Below, in pieces: positions 17,359 to 25,910 of a stretch of 64,000 bases of DNA; within the stretch, counting starts at the first letter, position 1; each line of letters begins with the position of its first letter. A program made the position numbers and the translations under genes. Under the pieces are notes generated by a model. That model was not told the origin of the DNA and made no database searches. It saw nothing but the letters and a program-made list of their open reading frames with translations. Source of the stretch: an uncultured Bacteroidota bacterium (GTDB lineage: Bacteria; Bacteroidota; Bacteroidia; Bacteroidales; UBA12481); NCBI GenBank assembly GCA_903851365.1, contig CAINOB010000103.1, forward strand, positions 124,001 to 188,000. Direction: 5' to 3'.

Positions 17359-18081
17359 TTAATTAGCCGGGAACACCCTTACGAAGGCATTATTGCTTTT
17401 ATTTTTCCGAATAAGGATGGGATGGGAATCCCGCTGAAGGCAATAATCCAAATCGATAGTAAAACCCTTCGATTTCAAAACATTATAATGATAAGCTCCA
17501 GCCAGGGCGGCATGAATATCTGAACTTGCATCGTTCCATGTCTTCACTGCAAGTCTTCCGAGATCATCAAGCTCAGCTAATCCTGATTGCTGCAAAGATT
17601 CACAAATAAGGCCGGCGCAAAGAAAATCATCGAGCGAAAATTCGCTGTTGGTTCCTGCGCAGATCAGTTCTACCGGACGATTTACCGAGTTGAGGTAATC
17701 TGATAATATTTGCTCGTTTAAGAATGCGCCGATCAGTACTTCATCGGCGGCTTCGCAGCGCGATACGGCCTGGGTGCCATTGGTGGTTGTCAAAACAATT
17801 CCCTTGTTCATGACCCTCGCGGAAGTGTATTCCAGCGGTGAATTGCTGAAATCGAATCCTTCGATTGGCAAAGCATGACGCTCCCCTCCCAATAACACAT
17901 CGGGCGAACGTAACTGAAAAGCCTCCGGAATCGAAGCAACCGTTTTTACCCAGCTGGCCCCATTCGCCAGGGCAGTAACCATGACTGACGTAGCCCGCAG
18001 AACATCAATGACCACTGCAATTTTCCCCACGAGCTCCACTTCGTGTATGTCCTTAGCTGTTAATGTTATATGTATTTTCAT
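17359..18081 (-). CDS. comB: 2-phosphosulfolactate phosphatase family protein (ComB)
   Basis: About 240 residues with the ComB hallmarks AVVIDVLRATSVM, LLGGERHALPIEGFD plus NSPLEY, and VLTTTNGTQAV. ComB is a magnesium-dependent phosphatase of phosphosulfolactate in coenzyme M synthesis; many bacteria carry it without the rest of that route, so its substrate here is uncertain and sulfolactate formation is only one option. No comA or comC homologue is seen in the window. The ATG at 18081 (MKIHITLTAKD) is preferred; a GTG at 18096 would translate a heptamer repeat. It lies directly downstream of pabB in the same direction. Confidence 0.85.
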   Translation of the reverse strand: MKIHITLTAKDIHEVELVGKIAVVIDVLRATSVMVTALANGASWVKTVASIPEAFQLRSPDVLLGGERHALPIEGFDFSNSPLEYTSARVMNKGIVLTTTNGTQAVSRCEAADEVLIGAFLNEQILSDYLNSVNRPVELICAGTNSEFSLDDFLCAGLICESLQQSGLAELDDLGRLAVKTWNDASSDIHAALAGAYHYNVLKSKGFTIDLDYCLQRDSHPILIRKNKSNNAFVRVFPAN

Positions 18082-18084
18082 ATT

Positions 18085-18112
18085 GTCACCCGTCACTTGT
18101 CACCAGTCACCT
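18085..18112. repeat. Heptamer tandem repeat at the pabB-comB junction
   Basis: Four 7-bp units on the plus strand (gtcaccc, gtcactt, gtcacca, gtcacct). Read in the direction of transcription they are TGAC-based, like the array at 10554, and they encode the pabB C-terminus VTGDK and its TGA stop. The comB ATG begins three bases beyond the array. Confidence 0.9.
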
Positions 18113-19073
18113 GTAAATATACCTTATCCAGCATTTCCTGATACTCTGCTTCCGGATCGCTCATGTGCGTGATTCCGCCACCGCTTCGGTAACGCAGTCC
18201 GGTTTCGGTTTGTTCGATAAACCTTATCATCACTGCACTCTCCAGATTTTGCCCGTCGAAAATACCGAAAACGCCGGTATAATATCCACGGGGTTTTGTT
18301 TCGGCCTCCCTGATGATCTCCAACGTGCGTTTTTTAGGAGCTCCGGAAATGCTCCCTGCAGGCAACAGTGCATCGATGATGGAACCAATCTGCTTCTTGT
18401 AATCTGCAGGCAGCAATCCCCTTATCTCAGAGCTCACTTGCAGAAACTCACTGTCATTGGTGACAATATGATCGAAATAGCGGAAGCGCGCAACTTCAAC
18501 CTGTTCGGCAACCTTGCTGATATCGTTTCTGATCAGATCAACTATGGTATTGTGTTCTGCTGATTCTTTGGGATCATTCAGAATTGTTTCCCGGGCATGG
18601 GGTAGTGTTGCATCAATAGTGCCTTTCATAGGATGAGAACTGATGCTTCGACCACTTATTCTGATAAATGATTCCGGTGAAAAAACTACAAATTTGTTCT
18701 TAATCAGAAGTTTAAATGGAGCTTCACTCACTTCGAAAATATCTTCCAGTGTTAATCCTGTGTCCACCGGAGTCGGAAAAGTGAGGTTCACGAGATAGGA
18801 ATTCCCTTGACGGAGATGCTGCATTACCTTACCAAACGCCTCAAGATACTCAGGATAGGGCATTGGGTGTTTCGTTAAACTGATCCTATCCTTAACTGGT
18901 TGCGATTTGAAACCTGGATTATATCCGGGCGTTGAAATCCTGATTGAATCAGGAGTCTCATCCAATTTGCAGATTATCGGGTTCAACCCTTCGAAATCGA
19001 TAACAAACAAGAATGGCTCCCCGGCGGTTCCCAGAAAGTTCATTTGATCGATATGAGCTTTTTTCAAGAGCAT
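18093..19073 (-). CDS. pabB: Aminodeoxychorismate synthase component I (PabB)
   Basis: Chorismate-utilising enzyme of about 326 residues that forms 4-amino-4-deoxychorismate for folate synthesis together with a glutaminase subunit. The catalytic C-terminal core is clear: SFIRISGRSISSHPMKGTI, DLIRNDISKVA, GSISGAPKKRTLEII, RGYYTGVFGIFDG and the terminal GGGITHMSDPEAEYQEML. It is shorter than E. coli PabB because the N-terminal domain is reduced, as is common in Bacteroidota. The ATG at 19073 is chosen because a -7 box sits at 19092-19099, making the longer start at 19115 untranscribed. The last five residues and stop come from a TGAC-type heptamer array. It is followed by comB. Confidence 0.88.
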   Translation of the reverse strand: MLLKKAHIDQMNFLGTAGEPFLFVIDFEGLNPIICKLDETPDSIRISTPGYNPGFKSQPVKDRISLTKHPMPYPEYLEAFGKVMQHLRQGNSYLVNLTFPTPVDTGLTLEDIFEVSEAPFKLLIKNKFVVFSPESFIRISGRSISSHPMKGTIDATLPHARETILNDPKESAEHNTIVDLIRNDISKVAEQVEVARFRYFDHIVTNDSEFLQVSSEIRGLLPADYKKQIGSIIDALLPAGSISGAPKKRTLEIIREAETKPRGYYTGVFGIFDGQNLESAVMIRFIEQTETGLRYRSGGGITHMSDPEAEYQEMLDKVYLQVTGDK

Positions 19074-19091
19074 TTTAGTCTGTTTCGTCAA

Positions 19092-19099
19092 CAAAGGTA
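19092..19099 (-). promoter_or_regulatory. -7 box for pabB-comB
   Basis: Minus-strand TACCTTTG matches TAnnTTTG exactly, with TTTTG about 17 bases upstream as a -33 element. It lies 18 bases before the pabB ATG and fixes that start. Confidence 0.6.
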
Positions 19100-19129
19100 A
19101 AATTGGTATATTCACACAAAACTTTCCAT

Positions 19130-19717
19130 ATGGTTAATATTCGCGAAAAAGATCGGCCAAAAAAAGCAGCTAACACTAAAAAACGGAAAACCAAAGGTAA
19201 ACCTTCGCTTTACCTGGCTTTGCTTTTGGTGGTAATCTTCATAATGGCAATAGTATACAGCCCTAAGAGGGGGATGCAGCAAATGAGAAATAAACGCATT
19301 CAACCAGAAAAAACAACCTCTGCTGAGCCTCAATTCGTCAGACAGGGTGAGCTGACTTTCGTAAAGGCCAATGGAACGGTCCTGACAAAAATTGACATCG
19401 AGGTGGCAGATACAGATGCCAAGCGCGAACAGGGACTGATGTATCGCCGGCAGATGGATTTGAACCGCGGAATGCTTTTTATTTTCGATGATGTGGACCT
19501 TCGTTCATTCTGGATGAAGAATACCTATTTACCATTAGATATTCTCTATGTGAATGCTGAGAAAAAGATTGTTAAGATCTGTGAAAACATGGCAACGCTG
19601 AATGAACAGCCGATCCCATCTGATTTTCCTGCAAAATATGTGATTGAGGTCAATGCCGGGTTTTGCGCCCTGAACAGGATATCAGTTGGCGATGGGATGA
19701 ACTTTATCAGAAATTGA
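19130..19717 (+). CDS. DUF192 protein, membrane-anchored
   Basis: About 195 residues. A basic N-terminus (KKAANTKKRKTKGK) leads to one TM segment (LYLALLLVVIFIMAIVY), then a periplasmic DUF192 domain: IEVADTDAKREQGLMYRR, GMLFIFDDVDLRSFWMKNTYLPLDILYV and the closing YVIEVNAGFCALNRISVGD. DUF192 proteins are small beta-barrel envelope proteins of unknown function. The ATG at 19130 is chosen over a TTG at 19103 because the latter lies in the divergent pabB promoter. A response regulator gene follows after 16 bases. Confidence 0.83.
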   Translation: MVNIREKDRPKKAANTKKRKTKGKPSLYLALLLVVIFIMAIVYSPKRGMQQMRNKRIQPEKTTSAEPQFVRQGELTFVKANGTVLTKIDIEVADTDAKREQGLMYRRQMDLNRGMLFIFDDVDLRSFWMKNTYLPLDILYVNAEKKIVKICENMATLNEQPIPSDFPAKYVIEVNAGFCALNRISVGDGMNFIRN

Positions 19718-19733
19718 ATATCTGGAAAGAATT

Positions 19734-20159
19734 ATGGAGAAGTCCTTCGATCTTAATCTTTATAATCAAAAGGTCCTTCGTTACGAGTGGGATTCCTTTG
19801 TTTTCCTGATTGCCGAGGATATTGATTTCAATTATATGTTTCTGGCTGAGGCCCTTAGAAAAACAAGGGTCCAGATTTTATGGGCCCTGAACGGGCAGGA
19901 AGCTGTAAATATTTGCAAATCAGGGCTTGATATTAATTTGATCATCACTGATATTCAGATGCCAGTTAAGGATGGGATAACGGCTACTTCTGAAATTCAT
20001 GCCTTGTTGCCGCGAATGCCCATAATTGCCTATACAGCATATTCTTATGAAGGGCTAAAAGACCGGATGCTTTTAGCCGGAGCCAGGGAATGCCTTTTCA
20101 AGCCTTTTGATGCGAGGCAGTTATTGATAGTCATCAGAAAGTATTTATTCATTTCGTGA
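19734..20159 (+). CDS. Stand-alone response-regulator receiver protein
   Basis: A 141-residue single receiver domain with no output domain. Acidic pocket residues E28 and D29 (LIAEDID), phosphoacceptor D73 (IITDIQMPVKDG), T101 (IIAYTAYS) and K123 (LFKPFD) are all present, so it should be phosphorylatable. About 20 residues precede the domain. No histidine kinase is in the window; such single-domain regulators relay phosphate or bind a partner protein. It heads a chain of genes with overlapping stops and starts running to mutY, though a functional link to them is not obvious. Confidence 0.88.
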   Translation: MEKSFDLNLYNQKVLRYEWDSFVFLIAEDIDFNYMFLAEALRKTRVQILWALNGQEAVNICKSGLDINLIITDIQMPVKDGITATSEIHALLPRMPIIAYTAYSYEGLKDRMLLAGARECLFKPFDARQLLIVIRKYLFIS

Positions 20160-20896
20160 AAAAGATCCAGTCGATATTTGTTTTACTTCTTCTGATCATG
20201 TCGGCTTGTGTCAATGACAATGAGCGGGATATGTTCCCTCATGTCATAATTCAGGATTCTGCCATCAAAGGTCAGATAGCCTGGTTTACACTGGATTCAT
20301 CTTTCAATGATAAGCTCGGCCATGTCGATCCTCTGAGGTTCTGGGGTGATATTGAAAGAGGCAGGGACCATAACCGGCTCGACAGTGCGGCAGTGGTGCT
20401 TGATGGAGTGCATGATTATCTTTCAGGATTGATCGGTGTATATGATTCCCTGGCCATTTCACTCTGGTTTCTGCCCATGCCCAATTACAGCCGGTCGTAC
20501 CTGTTCGATTATGGCCTGGGCCAGTTTGCTGCCGGACTTGATGCGATCACCACGGCTACGATGCCAAGATTCAGCGTTTTCATGCAGCAGGATACCTCCA
20601 GATGGTATTGGCGCAATCAGATGGATTTTTACTTCTGGCATCATCTGTATCTTGAAATTGGGGATACCATTAACCCGCCCCGGCTTTATATCGACGGTTA
20701 TATGCCTGATACCGTATCCAGACCATGGCGTTTGCATCCACTCACTGATTTACTCTATCTGGGAAGGCCTTACAACTATCATATTATGGATACGTTGCTC
20801 TTCAGAGGTTATCTTGATGAAATACGGATATTCAATAAATTTCTGACGGAGGATGAGATTTTCAGCCTCTTTTGGGAGGGAAAGTCACACAGATGA
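20156..20896 (+). CDS. LamG/concanavalin-like lipoprotein
   Basis: A 246-residue lipoprotein: signal with lipobox SAC at about residue 18, then a jelly-roll domain of the LamG/laminin-G-like type recognised by the pattern LDGVHDYLSGLIGVYDSLAISLWFLP, the central DYGLGQFAAGLD and the closing YLGRPYNY, FRGYLDEIRIFNKFLTEDEI. This ending is characteristic of LamG_3 domains, which usually bind sugars or proteins at the cell surface. It starts with GTG at 20156, overlapping the previous stop (GTGA), and its stop overlaps the next ATG. Ligand unknown. Confidence 0.78.
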   Translation: MKKIQSIFVLLLLIMSACVNDNERDMFPHVIIQDSAIKGQIAWFTLDSSFNDKLGHVDPLRFWGDIERGRDHNRLDSAAVVLDGVHDYLSGLIGVYDSLAISLWFLPMPNYSRSYLFDYGLGQFAAGLDAITTATMPRFSVFMQQDTSRWYWRNQMDFYFWHHLYLEIGDTINPPRLYIDGYMPDTVSRPWRLHPLTDLLYLGRPYNYHIMDTLLFRGYLDEIRIFNKFLTEDEIFSLFWEGKSHR

Positions 20897-21795
20897 GGAG
20901 AATGAAAATCCATTGGTTCCTTATTCTGGGTATGGTGATGGCCTTCGCTCCATTACGGGCTCAGAATGACCTTCTGGAGATGCTCGATTCGGCAATCAAG
21001 CCTGTGAGAATCCCGGTAGATGCCACTTTTAAATCAACCAGGGTAATCAATTGTCATTCCATTGAACGCATGCGCGCCGGGGATCTTGAACTGCATGTCG
21101 CCCATCGTTTTGGATTAATGAACAGTGGATTTAAAAAGTTTTTTGGATTAGATGAGTCGAGCTCACATGTCAGCCTTGAATATGGCATAACTAATTGGAT
21201 GGAAGTGGGTTTGGGCCGCGCAACCGTGGACGAGCAATTTAATGGATTTGTTAAGTTCAGCCCAATTAGACAGATGAAAGGTAAATGGGCCTTGCCGGTT
21301 AGTGCATCGTTGTATCTGGCAGCCATAACCACCACGAAGGATTATCCGGATCCCACGTGGGTAGTTGATGCGGTACACCGCAGATCATTTGTGGCGCAGC
21401 TCCTGGTTGCCCGAAAATTTGCCCCGTGGTTAAGTATTCAGCTGAGTCCCACCTTTGTCCATCGGAATATGGTTGCCACTCCGCTGGACCCCAACCGGAT
21501 TTTTGCCATGGGAGTGGGAGGAAGAATGAAATTTTCAAAGAGGGCAGCCATCTCGTGCGAATATTTTTGGCTGAAGGATAGGAACCAGCTCACCGGACCT
21601 AAAAGATACAATCCGCTGAGCATCGGACTGGACATAGAAACCGGCAGCCATGTTTTTCAGGTGTTTGTGAGCAATTCATTTCAGATATTGGAAAATGGAT
21701 TTATTGGCGAAACCACCGGCTCCTGGAAAACAAACGGACTGCATGTGGGTTTCAATATATCGCGTGTATTTACCGTAATCAGAAAGAAGAAATGA
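20893..21795 (+). CDS. DUF5777 beta-barrel outer-membrane protein
   Basis: About 300 residues with a signal peptide ending APLRAQ. The body is a run of amphipathic beta strands and contains the DUF5777 hallmarks RVINCHSIERMRAGDLELHVAHRFG, KKFFGLDESSSHVSLEYGI and TNWMEVGLGR. The family is predicted to form an outer-membrane barrel and is often found beside YceI or cytochrome genes in Bacteroidota, as here. Function unknown. The ATG at 20893 overlaps the LamG stop (ATGA); a GTG-type start further upstream lies inside that gene and is less likely. Confidence 0.78.
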   Translation: MRRMKIHWFLILGMVMAFAPLRAQNDLLEMLDSAIKPVRIPVDATFKSTRVINCHSIERMRAGDLELHVAHRFGLMNSGFKKFFGLDESSSHVSLEYGITNWMEVGLGRATVDEQFNGFVKFSPIRQMKGKWALPVSASLYLAAITTTKDYPDPTWVVDAVHRRSFVAQLLVARKFAPWLSIQLSPTFVHRNMVATPLDPNRIFAMGVGGRMKFSKRAAISCEYFWLKDRNQLTGPKRYNPLSIGLDIETGSHVFQVFVSNSFQILENGFIGETTGSWKTNGLHVGFNISRVFTVIRKKK

Positions 21796-22361
21796 AAGCG
21801 ATTACCGTAACTTTTGCTCTTTGCCTGTTTTTCCTGTCGGCGCAGTCACAGGATACACTTTGGTTTACACGAACCGGCCATATCTATTTTATTTCGCATA
21901 CTGATATTATCGACATCGATGCGAATAATTACCAAACCGGGTCGATCCTGAATACGAAAACCGGTGAGATGGCTTTCACCCTGCTGATGAAGTCGTTTAA
22001 ATTTACACTTCCGCTGGCTGAAGAACATTTTAATGAAAACTATGTGGAGTCGGAGAAATTTCCGAAAGCAACATTTAAAGGCAGGATCGTAAATTTTGAT
22101 CCGCTCAAGTTGGTTCCGGGGGTCGATTACAAAGTCATTGTGGAGGGCGATCTTACCATTCATGGAATTACATCAAGAGTGAGTGAAGAGGGGGTTTTAC
22201 AAAGGTCGGGCAATGAAATCAAGGCAACATCCAGGTTTGTTATAAAACTGGAAACCTATAAGATTGAGATCCCAAATATTGTTATCGACAAGGTGGCAAA
22301 GGAAATTCCTATAGATGTCAAGATAACCTACGAACCGTTTAAAAAACCTTCCGGGAAATGA
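21792..22361 (+). CDS. YceI-like secreted protein
   Basis: A 189-residue protein with a signal peptide ending SAQSQ and a YceI/lipocalin-like beta barrel: GHIYFISHTDIIDIDANN, FKFTLPLAEEHFNENYVESEKFPKATFKG, then VDYKVIVEGDLTIHGITSRV. The YVESEKFPKATF and LTIHGIT segments are typical of the family, whose structurally known members bind polyisoprenoids. It starts on the stop of the DUF5777 gene (ATGA) and ends on the start of the OB-fold gene, so it is produced stoichiometrically with them. Ligand unproven. Confidence 0.83.
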   Translation: MKAITVTFALCLFFLSAQSQDTLWFTRTGHIYFISHTDIIDIDANNYQTGSILNTKTGEMAFTLLMKSFKFTLPLAEEHFNENYVESEKFPKATFKGRIVNFDPLKLVPGVDYKVIVEGDLTIHGITSRVSEEGVLQRSGNEIKATSRFVIKLETYKIEIPNIVIDKVAKEIPIDVKITYEPFKKPSGK

Positions 22362-22777
22362 AGAAGTTCTTTCGGCGCCTCCGGATCTGGCTGGTTGTCT
22401 TGCTGATCCTGCTGATCGCAGCGGCTGCCTGGTTTGTTTTCCCACCATATAAAAATCTCCAGACCGCTTTGCCCGAAGGAAATTTTACCGCCATCGAACT
22501 GTTCCGTGAATTTACCTCCGATCCCACAGGTGCACCCATGAAATTATCAGGGAAAGTGATCATTCTTGAGGGTCGTGTTGCAGCTTCCGATAAAGATTAT
22601 GTGATGCTTGGTCAGGATATGTGCGTGATCAAGTGCGAATTAAGAAAATCCATTTACGACAAGCCTATGCAAATTACCGCTGGCGACAGTGTCACTTTAA
22701 AGGGTATCTGCCGGGGGATGAATCGAACAGAATTACTTGTAACACATTGTATATTAATCAATAAATCTCCGAGATAA
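22358..22777 (+). CDS. Membrane-anchored OB-fold (tRNA_anti-like) protein
   Basis: A 139-residue protein: basic start, one TM helix (WLVVLLILLIAAAAWFVF), then a periplasmic OB-fold of the tRNA_anti-like type (KVIILEGRVAASDKDYVMLGQDMCVIKCELR, then GDSVTLKGICRGMNRTELLVTHCIL). Proteins of this kind are abundant in Bacteroidota and their function is unknown; the name does not imply tRNA binding. Two cysteines (MCVIKC) flank the central strand. It is coupled by ATGA to the YceI gene, and its TAA directly abuts the TTG start of mutY. Confidence 0.75.
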   Translation: MKKFFRRLRIWLVVLLILLIAAAAWFVFPPYKNLQTALPEGNFTAIELFREFTSDPTGAPMKLSGKVIILEGRVAASDKDYVMLGQDMCVIKCELRKSIYDKPMQITAGDSVTLKGICRGMNRTELLVTHCILINKSPR

Positions 22778-23818
22778 TTGGATATTGCATCTCCATTACT
22801 CCTCTGGTACGACCGGCATGCCCGCACATTGCCCTGGAGAGGAAGCCGTGATCCTTATATTATCTGGGTTTCCGAAATAATTTTCCAGCAAACACGTATC
22901 GAGCAGGGTACTGGCTATTTCCTTCGGTTTGTCGGGCGTTTCCCTGATCTTCATTCCCTTGCGGCTGCCGGCGAGGATGAGGTTCTCCGCTTGTGGCAGG
23001 GGCTTGGTTATTATTCCAGGGCGAGAAACATGCTCTTTACTGCCCGGTTTATTGTGGAAAACCATGGTGGAATATTCCCTTCTGATTTCGAAATGATAAG
23101 GAAATTAAAGGGTATTGGTGATTATACCGCCTCCTGCATTGCTTCAATTTGCTTTGGCCAGGTACATGCTGCAGTCGATGGAAATGTCTATCGTGTGTTA
23201 AGCCGCGTCATTGCTGATAAAACAGCTATCGACTCAACTAAGGGTCAGGTCCTCTTCAAAAGGTTGGCCCAGGAGCTGATCAGCCGCCAAAGGCCGGGTG
23301 ACTTCAATGAGGCGCTTATGGACCTTGGAGCCACTGTTTGCAAACCCAGATCACCAGAATGCACTATTTGTCCATTAATTAACCTGTGCCGCGCCTGTGA
23401 GTTGAAAATCCAGGGCGAATTGCCGGTGAAATCGCCTGCCATCAAGAAATCAGCCTCTGTGATGAACTATTTGCTGGTCATGCAGGGCGAAGAAATTGTA
23501 ATTCAAAAACGTACGGGCAAAGGGATTTGGAACGGACTATACGAGCTTCCCATGATTGCCGGTGATTTGGAACCTGCTTCAATAGCTGCAGAATGTCAGT
23601 CGGTTTATGGTATTAAGGCAGACAACCTATCCGAAATACGAAGGATCAAGCATGTTTTAACGCATGCTAAACTGGATATCAGGTTTTATGCAGTTACCAC
23701 AGTATCCAAAGCCAGCATTGGCAATAAGAGCTTGTTGTGGGTGTCGGGCCGGAATATCGTGGAATATCCTTTCCCTAAACCTTTGGTCGATTTTCTGGAT
23801 AGTCTGAGCGAGTCCTAA
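22778..23818 (+). CDS. mutY: A/G-specific adenine glycosylase MutY
   Basis: Base-excision repair glycosylase of 346 residues that removes adenine mispaired with 8-oxoguanine. E33 (SEIIFQQTR) and D134 (VDGNVYRVLSR) correspond to the two catalytic acids, LKGIGDYTA is the helix-hairpin-helix, and C188, C195, C198 and C204 form the 4Fe-4S loop with the expected 6-2-5 spacing. A C-terminal NUDIX-like domain (from about 225, KRTGKGIWNGLYELP) reads the 8-oxoguanine. It starts with TTG at 22778 immediately after the previous stop; no ATG fits. The 3' end overlaps the convergent S9 peptidase by four bases. Confidence 0.93.
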   Translation: MDIASPLLLWYDRHARTLPWRGSRDPYIIWVSEIIFQQTRIEQGTGYFLRFVGRFPDLHSLAAAGEDEVLRLWQGLGYYSRARNMLFTARFIVENHGGIFPSDFEMIRKLKGIGDYTASCIASICFGQVHAAVDGNVYRVLSRVIADKTAIDSTKGQVLFKRLAQELISRQRPGDFNEALMDLGATVCKPRSPECTICPLINLCRACELKIQGELPVKSPAIKKSASVMNYLLVMQGEEIVIQKRTGKGIWNGLYELPMIAGDLEPASIAAECQSVYGIKADNLSEIRRIKHVLTHAKLDIRFYAVTTVSKASIGNKSLLWVSGRNIVEYPFPKPLVDFLDSLSES

Positions 23819-25908
23819 GGTGTTGGTTTCAGATATTTATCGAGCCAGTCAAAAAACTCACGTTGCCATAGAATTCCATTCTGTGCAGATAGTACCCAGT
23901 GGTTTTCTTCGGGGAATATCAGCAGGCGAGCGGGAATATTTCTCAACCGTGCCGCATCAAAGGCTTGCAATCCTTGCGTATAGGATATCCTGTAGTCTTT
24001 CTCTCCATGAATTATGAGAATCGGAGTATCCCATTTATCGACAAATTTATGCGGTGAGTTGGCAAAGCTTCTCTGGGCAACGATGTTTGTGCTGTCCCAG
24101 TATGGACCGCCCATATCCCAGTTTGCGAACCACATTTCCTCGGTTTCAAGATAATTTGCTTCCAGGTTAAACATACCATCATGGGCAATGAAGGCCTTGA
24201 ATCTGCCCTGATGATGCCCTGCCAGCCAATAAACGCTGAAGCCGCCATAGGAGGCGCCAACCGCGCCGAGCCTGTTTTTATCCACATAAGGTTCTGCCGC
24301 CACAGTATCGATGGCAGAGAAATAGTCGAGCATATTTTGCCCGCCATAATCTCCTGAAATCTCTTCGAGCCATTCCTTTCCAAACCCTGGCAACCCACGA
24401 CGGTTTGGAGCGACAATGATATATCCTTTCGCGGCCATCATTTGGAAATTCCAGCGATACGACCAGAATTGGTTGACAGTACTTTGGGGTCCGCCTTCAC
24501 AAAACAAGAGGGTCGGATATTTTTTGGAGGCATCAAATCCGGGAGGATAAATGACCCAGACTTTCATGCTTTTCTGGTCGGTGGTTCTAACCCATCTCGA
24601 TTCAACACGCCCGATAGACAGCTGATCAAGCAGCGGCTTGTTCACGAATGAAATCTCTTCAGCTTCGCCCGAGGTGGGATCTACCCGGTATATCTCATCC
24701 GGTTTCGACATCGACTGACGAACAGCAATCAGACGGTTTCCTGCCGGAAGAACAAGGTTGTAATCATGAATTCCCGTGGTAATCTTGGAGATGTCTTTGG
24801 CATCAATATTATAGCGGTAGATTTCATCGGTCGCCTGATAGTCCGAAATAAAGTAGATCGACTTGTTATCATCCGTCCATGCCAGGCCAGCGACATTCTG
24901 ATCGAACTGAGTCGTAACATCTGTCCGGGTACCCGTCTGCACATCCATTAAGAAAAGCCTGCTTTTATCAGCTTCATAACCTTCCCTTTCCATGCTTTCC
25001 CAGGCAAGATATCTGCCATTTGGCGAGAAAACCGGGTTAATATCATAGCCCATCATCCCTTCCGTGAGGTTGGTTGTGGATCCGGAATTAACATCATATT
25101 GGAAAAGGTCGGAATTTGTGGAGAGCGCGTAATCTTTCCCGAACTTTTTTCTGCAGGTATAAATCAGCTTATTCCCGTCGGGCGACCAGGTGATTTGCTC
25201 CATTCCTCCATTCGGTTTTAAAGGAGATTCCCATGGTTGTCCATCCATAATATCGACCACTGATTCTAGCTTGCCTTTAATTACCTGGGCAATAAATACA
25301 TGCGTAAATGATTCGGTCCACTCATCCCAATGGCGATACATAATGTCGTCGTAAGCACGGGCATTCGCTTTGGTAAGGTCGGGGTATTTGTCTTTTAGGT
25401 TTGCCTTCACCTTGACCTCCTTGATGAATGCAATATGCTTTTGATCAGGTGAATAGTTAAACCCTGATATGCCATCGGCGATATCTGAGATTCTTCTTCT
25501 TCTTGATCCGTCGGGATTCATTTCCCAAAGCTGCATGCTTCCGGATTCACTACTGAGGAACCCGATTTTTTGCCCGTCAGGCCTCCAGACTTCGCCATTC
25601 TCATTGACTGCTGTATTGGTAATTGCCTTAGTAGGGCCCCCGCTGACAGGAAGGACATACAGGTCGCGGAATCCTTTATTCTTCTGGATATTATAGTAAG
25701 TAATGCCAAAAAGGATCTGAGTCTTGTCGGGGGAGAGCTGAACATTGCTGATCCGGCCAAGCGACCAGAGGACTTCAGGGGTCATATGGTCCGATGTCAA
25801 ACGTGCATTTTCGGGCCGATAACCGATTTGAGATTGTTTTTTACAGCCGATGACTGTAACGACCAATAATAATGGGATCAACCGGATCAACCTGATCAAC
25901 ATTTTCAT
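23815..25908 (-). CDS. S9-family prolyl-oligopeptidase-type lipoprotein peptidase
   Basis: A 697-residue peptidase with a lipoprotein signal (lipobox VIGC), so it is likely periplasmic or surface-bound. Residues about 40-420 form a WD40-like beta propeller (repeated SPDG, SPNG and W-DDNKSIYF units) that gates the active site; the C-terminal alpha/beta-hydrolase domain has GASYGGFS with the nucleophile Ser near 552, Asp near 637 (HGEKDYRIS) and His near 670 (EENHWV). This is the dipeptidyl/acylaminoacyl peptidase group used by Bacteroidota to degrade oligopeptides. It follows the TPR lipoprotein gene after two bases, in one operon. Confidence 0.9.
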   Translation of the reverse strand: MKMLIRLIRLIPLLLVVTVIGCKKQSQIGYRPENARLTSDHMTPEVLWSLGRISNVQLSPDKTQILFGITYYNIQKNKGFRDLYVLPVSGGPTKAITNTAVNENGEVWRPDGQKIGFLSSESGSMQLWEMNPDGSRRRRISDIADGISGFNYSPDQKHIAFIKEVKVKANLKDKYPDLTKANARAYDDIMYRHWDEWTESFTHVFIAQVIKGKLESVVDIMDGQPWESPLKPNGGMEQITWSPDGNKLIYTCRKKFGKDYALSTNSDLFQYDVNSGSTTNLTEGMMGYDINPVFSPNGRYLAWESMEREGYEADKSRLFLMDVQTGTRTDVTTQFDQNVAGLAWTDDNKSIYFISDYQATDEIYRYNIDAKDISKITTGIHDYNLVLPAGNRLIAVRQSMSKPDEIYRVDPTSGEAEEISFVNKPLLDQLSIGRVESRWVRTTDQKSMKVWVIYPPGFDASKKYPTLLFCEGGPQSTVNQFWSYRWNFQMMAAKGYIIVAPNRRGLPGFGKEWLEEISGDYGGQNMLDYFSAIDTVAAEPYVDKNRLGAVGASYGGFSVYWLAGHHQGRFKAFIAHDGMFNLEANYLETEEMWFANWDMGGPYWDSTNIVAQRSFANSPHKFVDKWDTPILIIHGEKDYRISYTQGLQAFDAARLRNIPARLLIFPEENHWVLSAQNGILWQREFFDWLDKYLKPTP

Positions 25909-25910
25909 GG

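Noticed and set aside
17359-18081. Coenzyme M or sulfonolipid biosynthesis locus because of comB
   Set aside because: No other gene of those routes is adjacent; the neighbours are pabB and a peptide-type transporter, so the gene is treated as an orphan family member.
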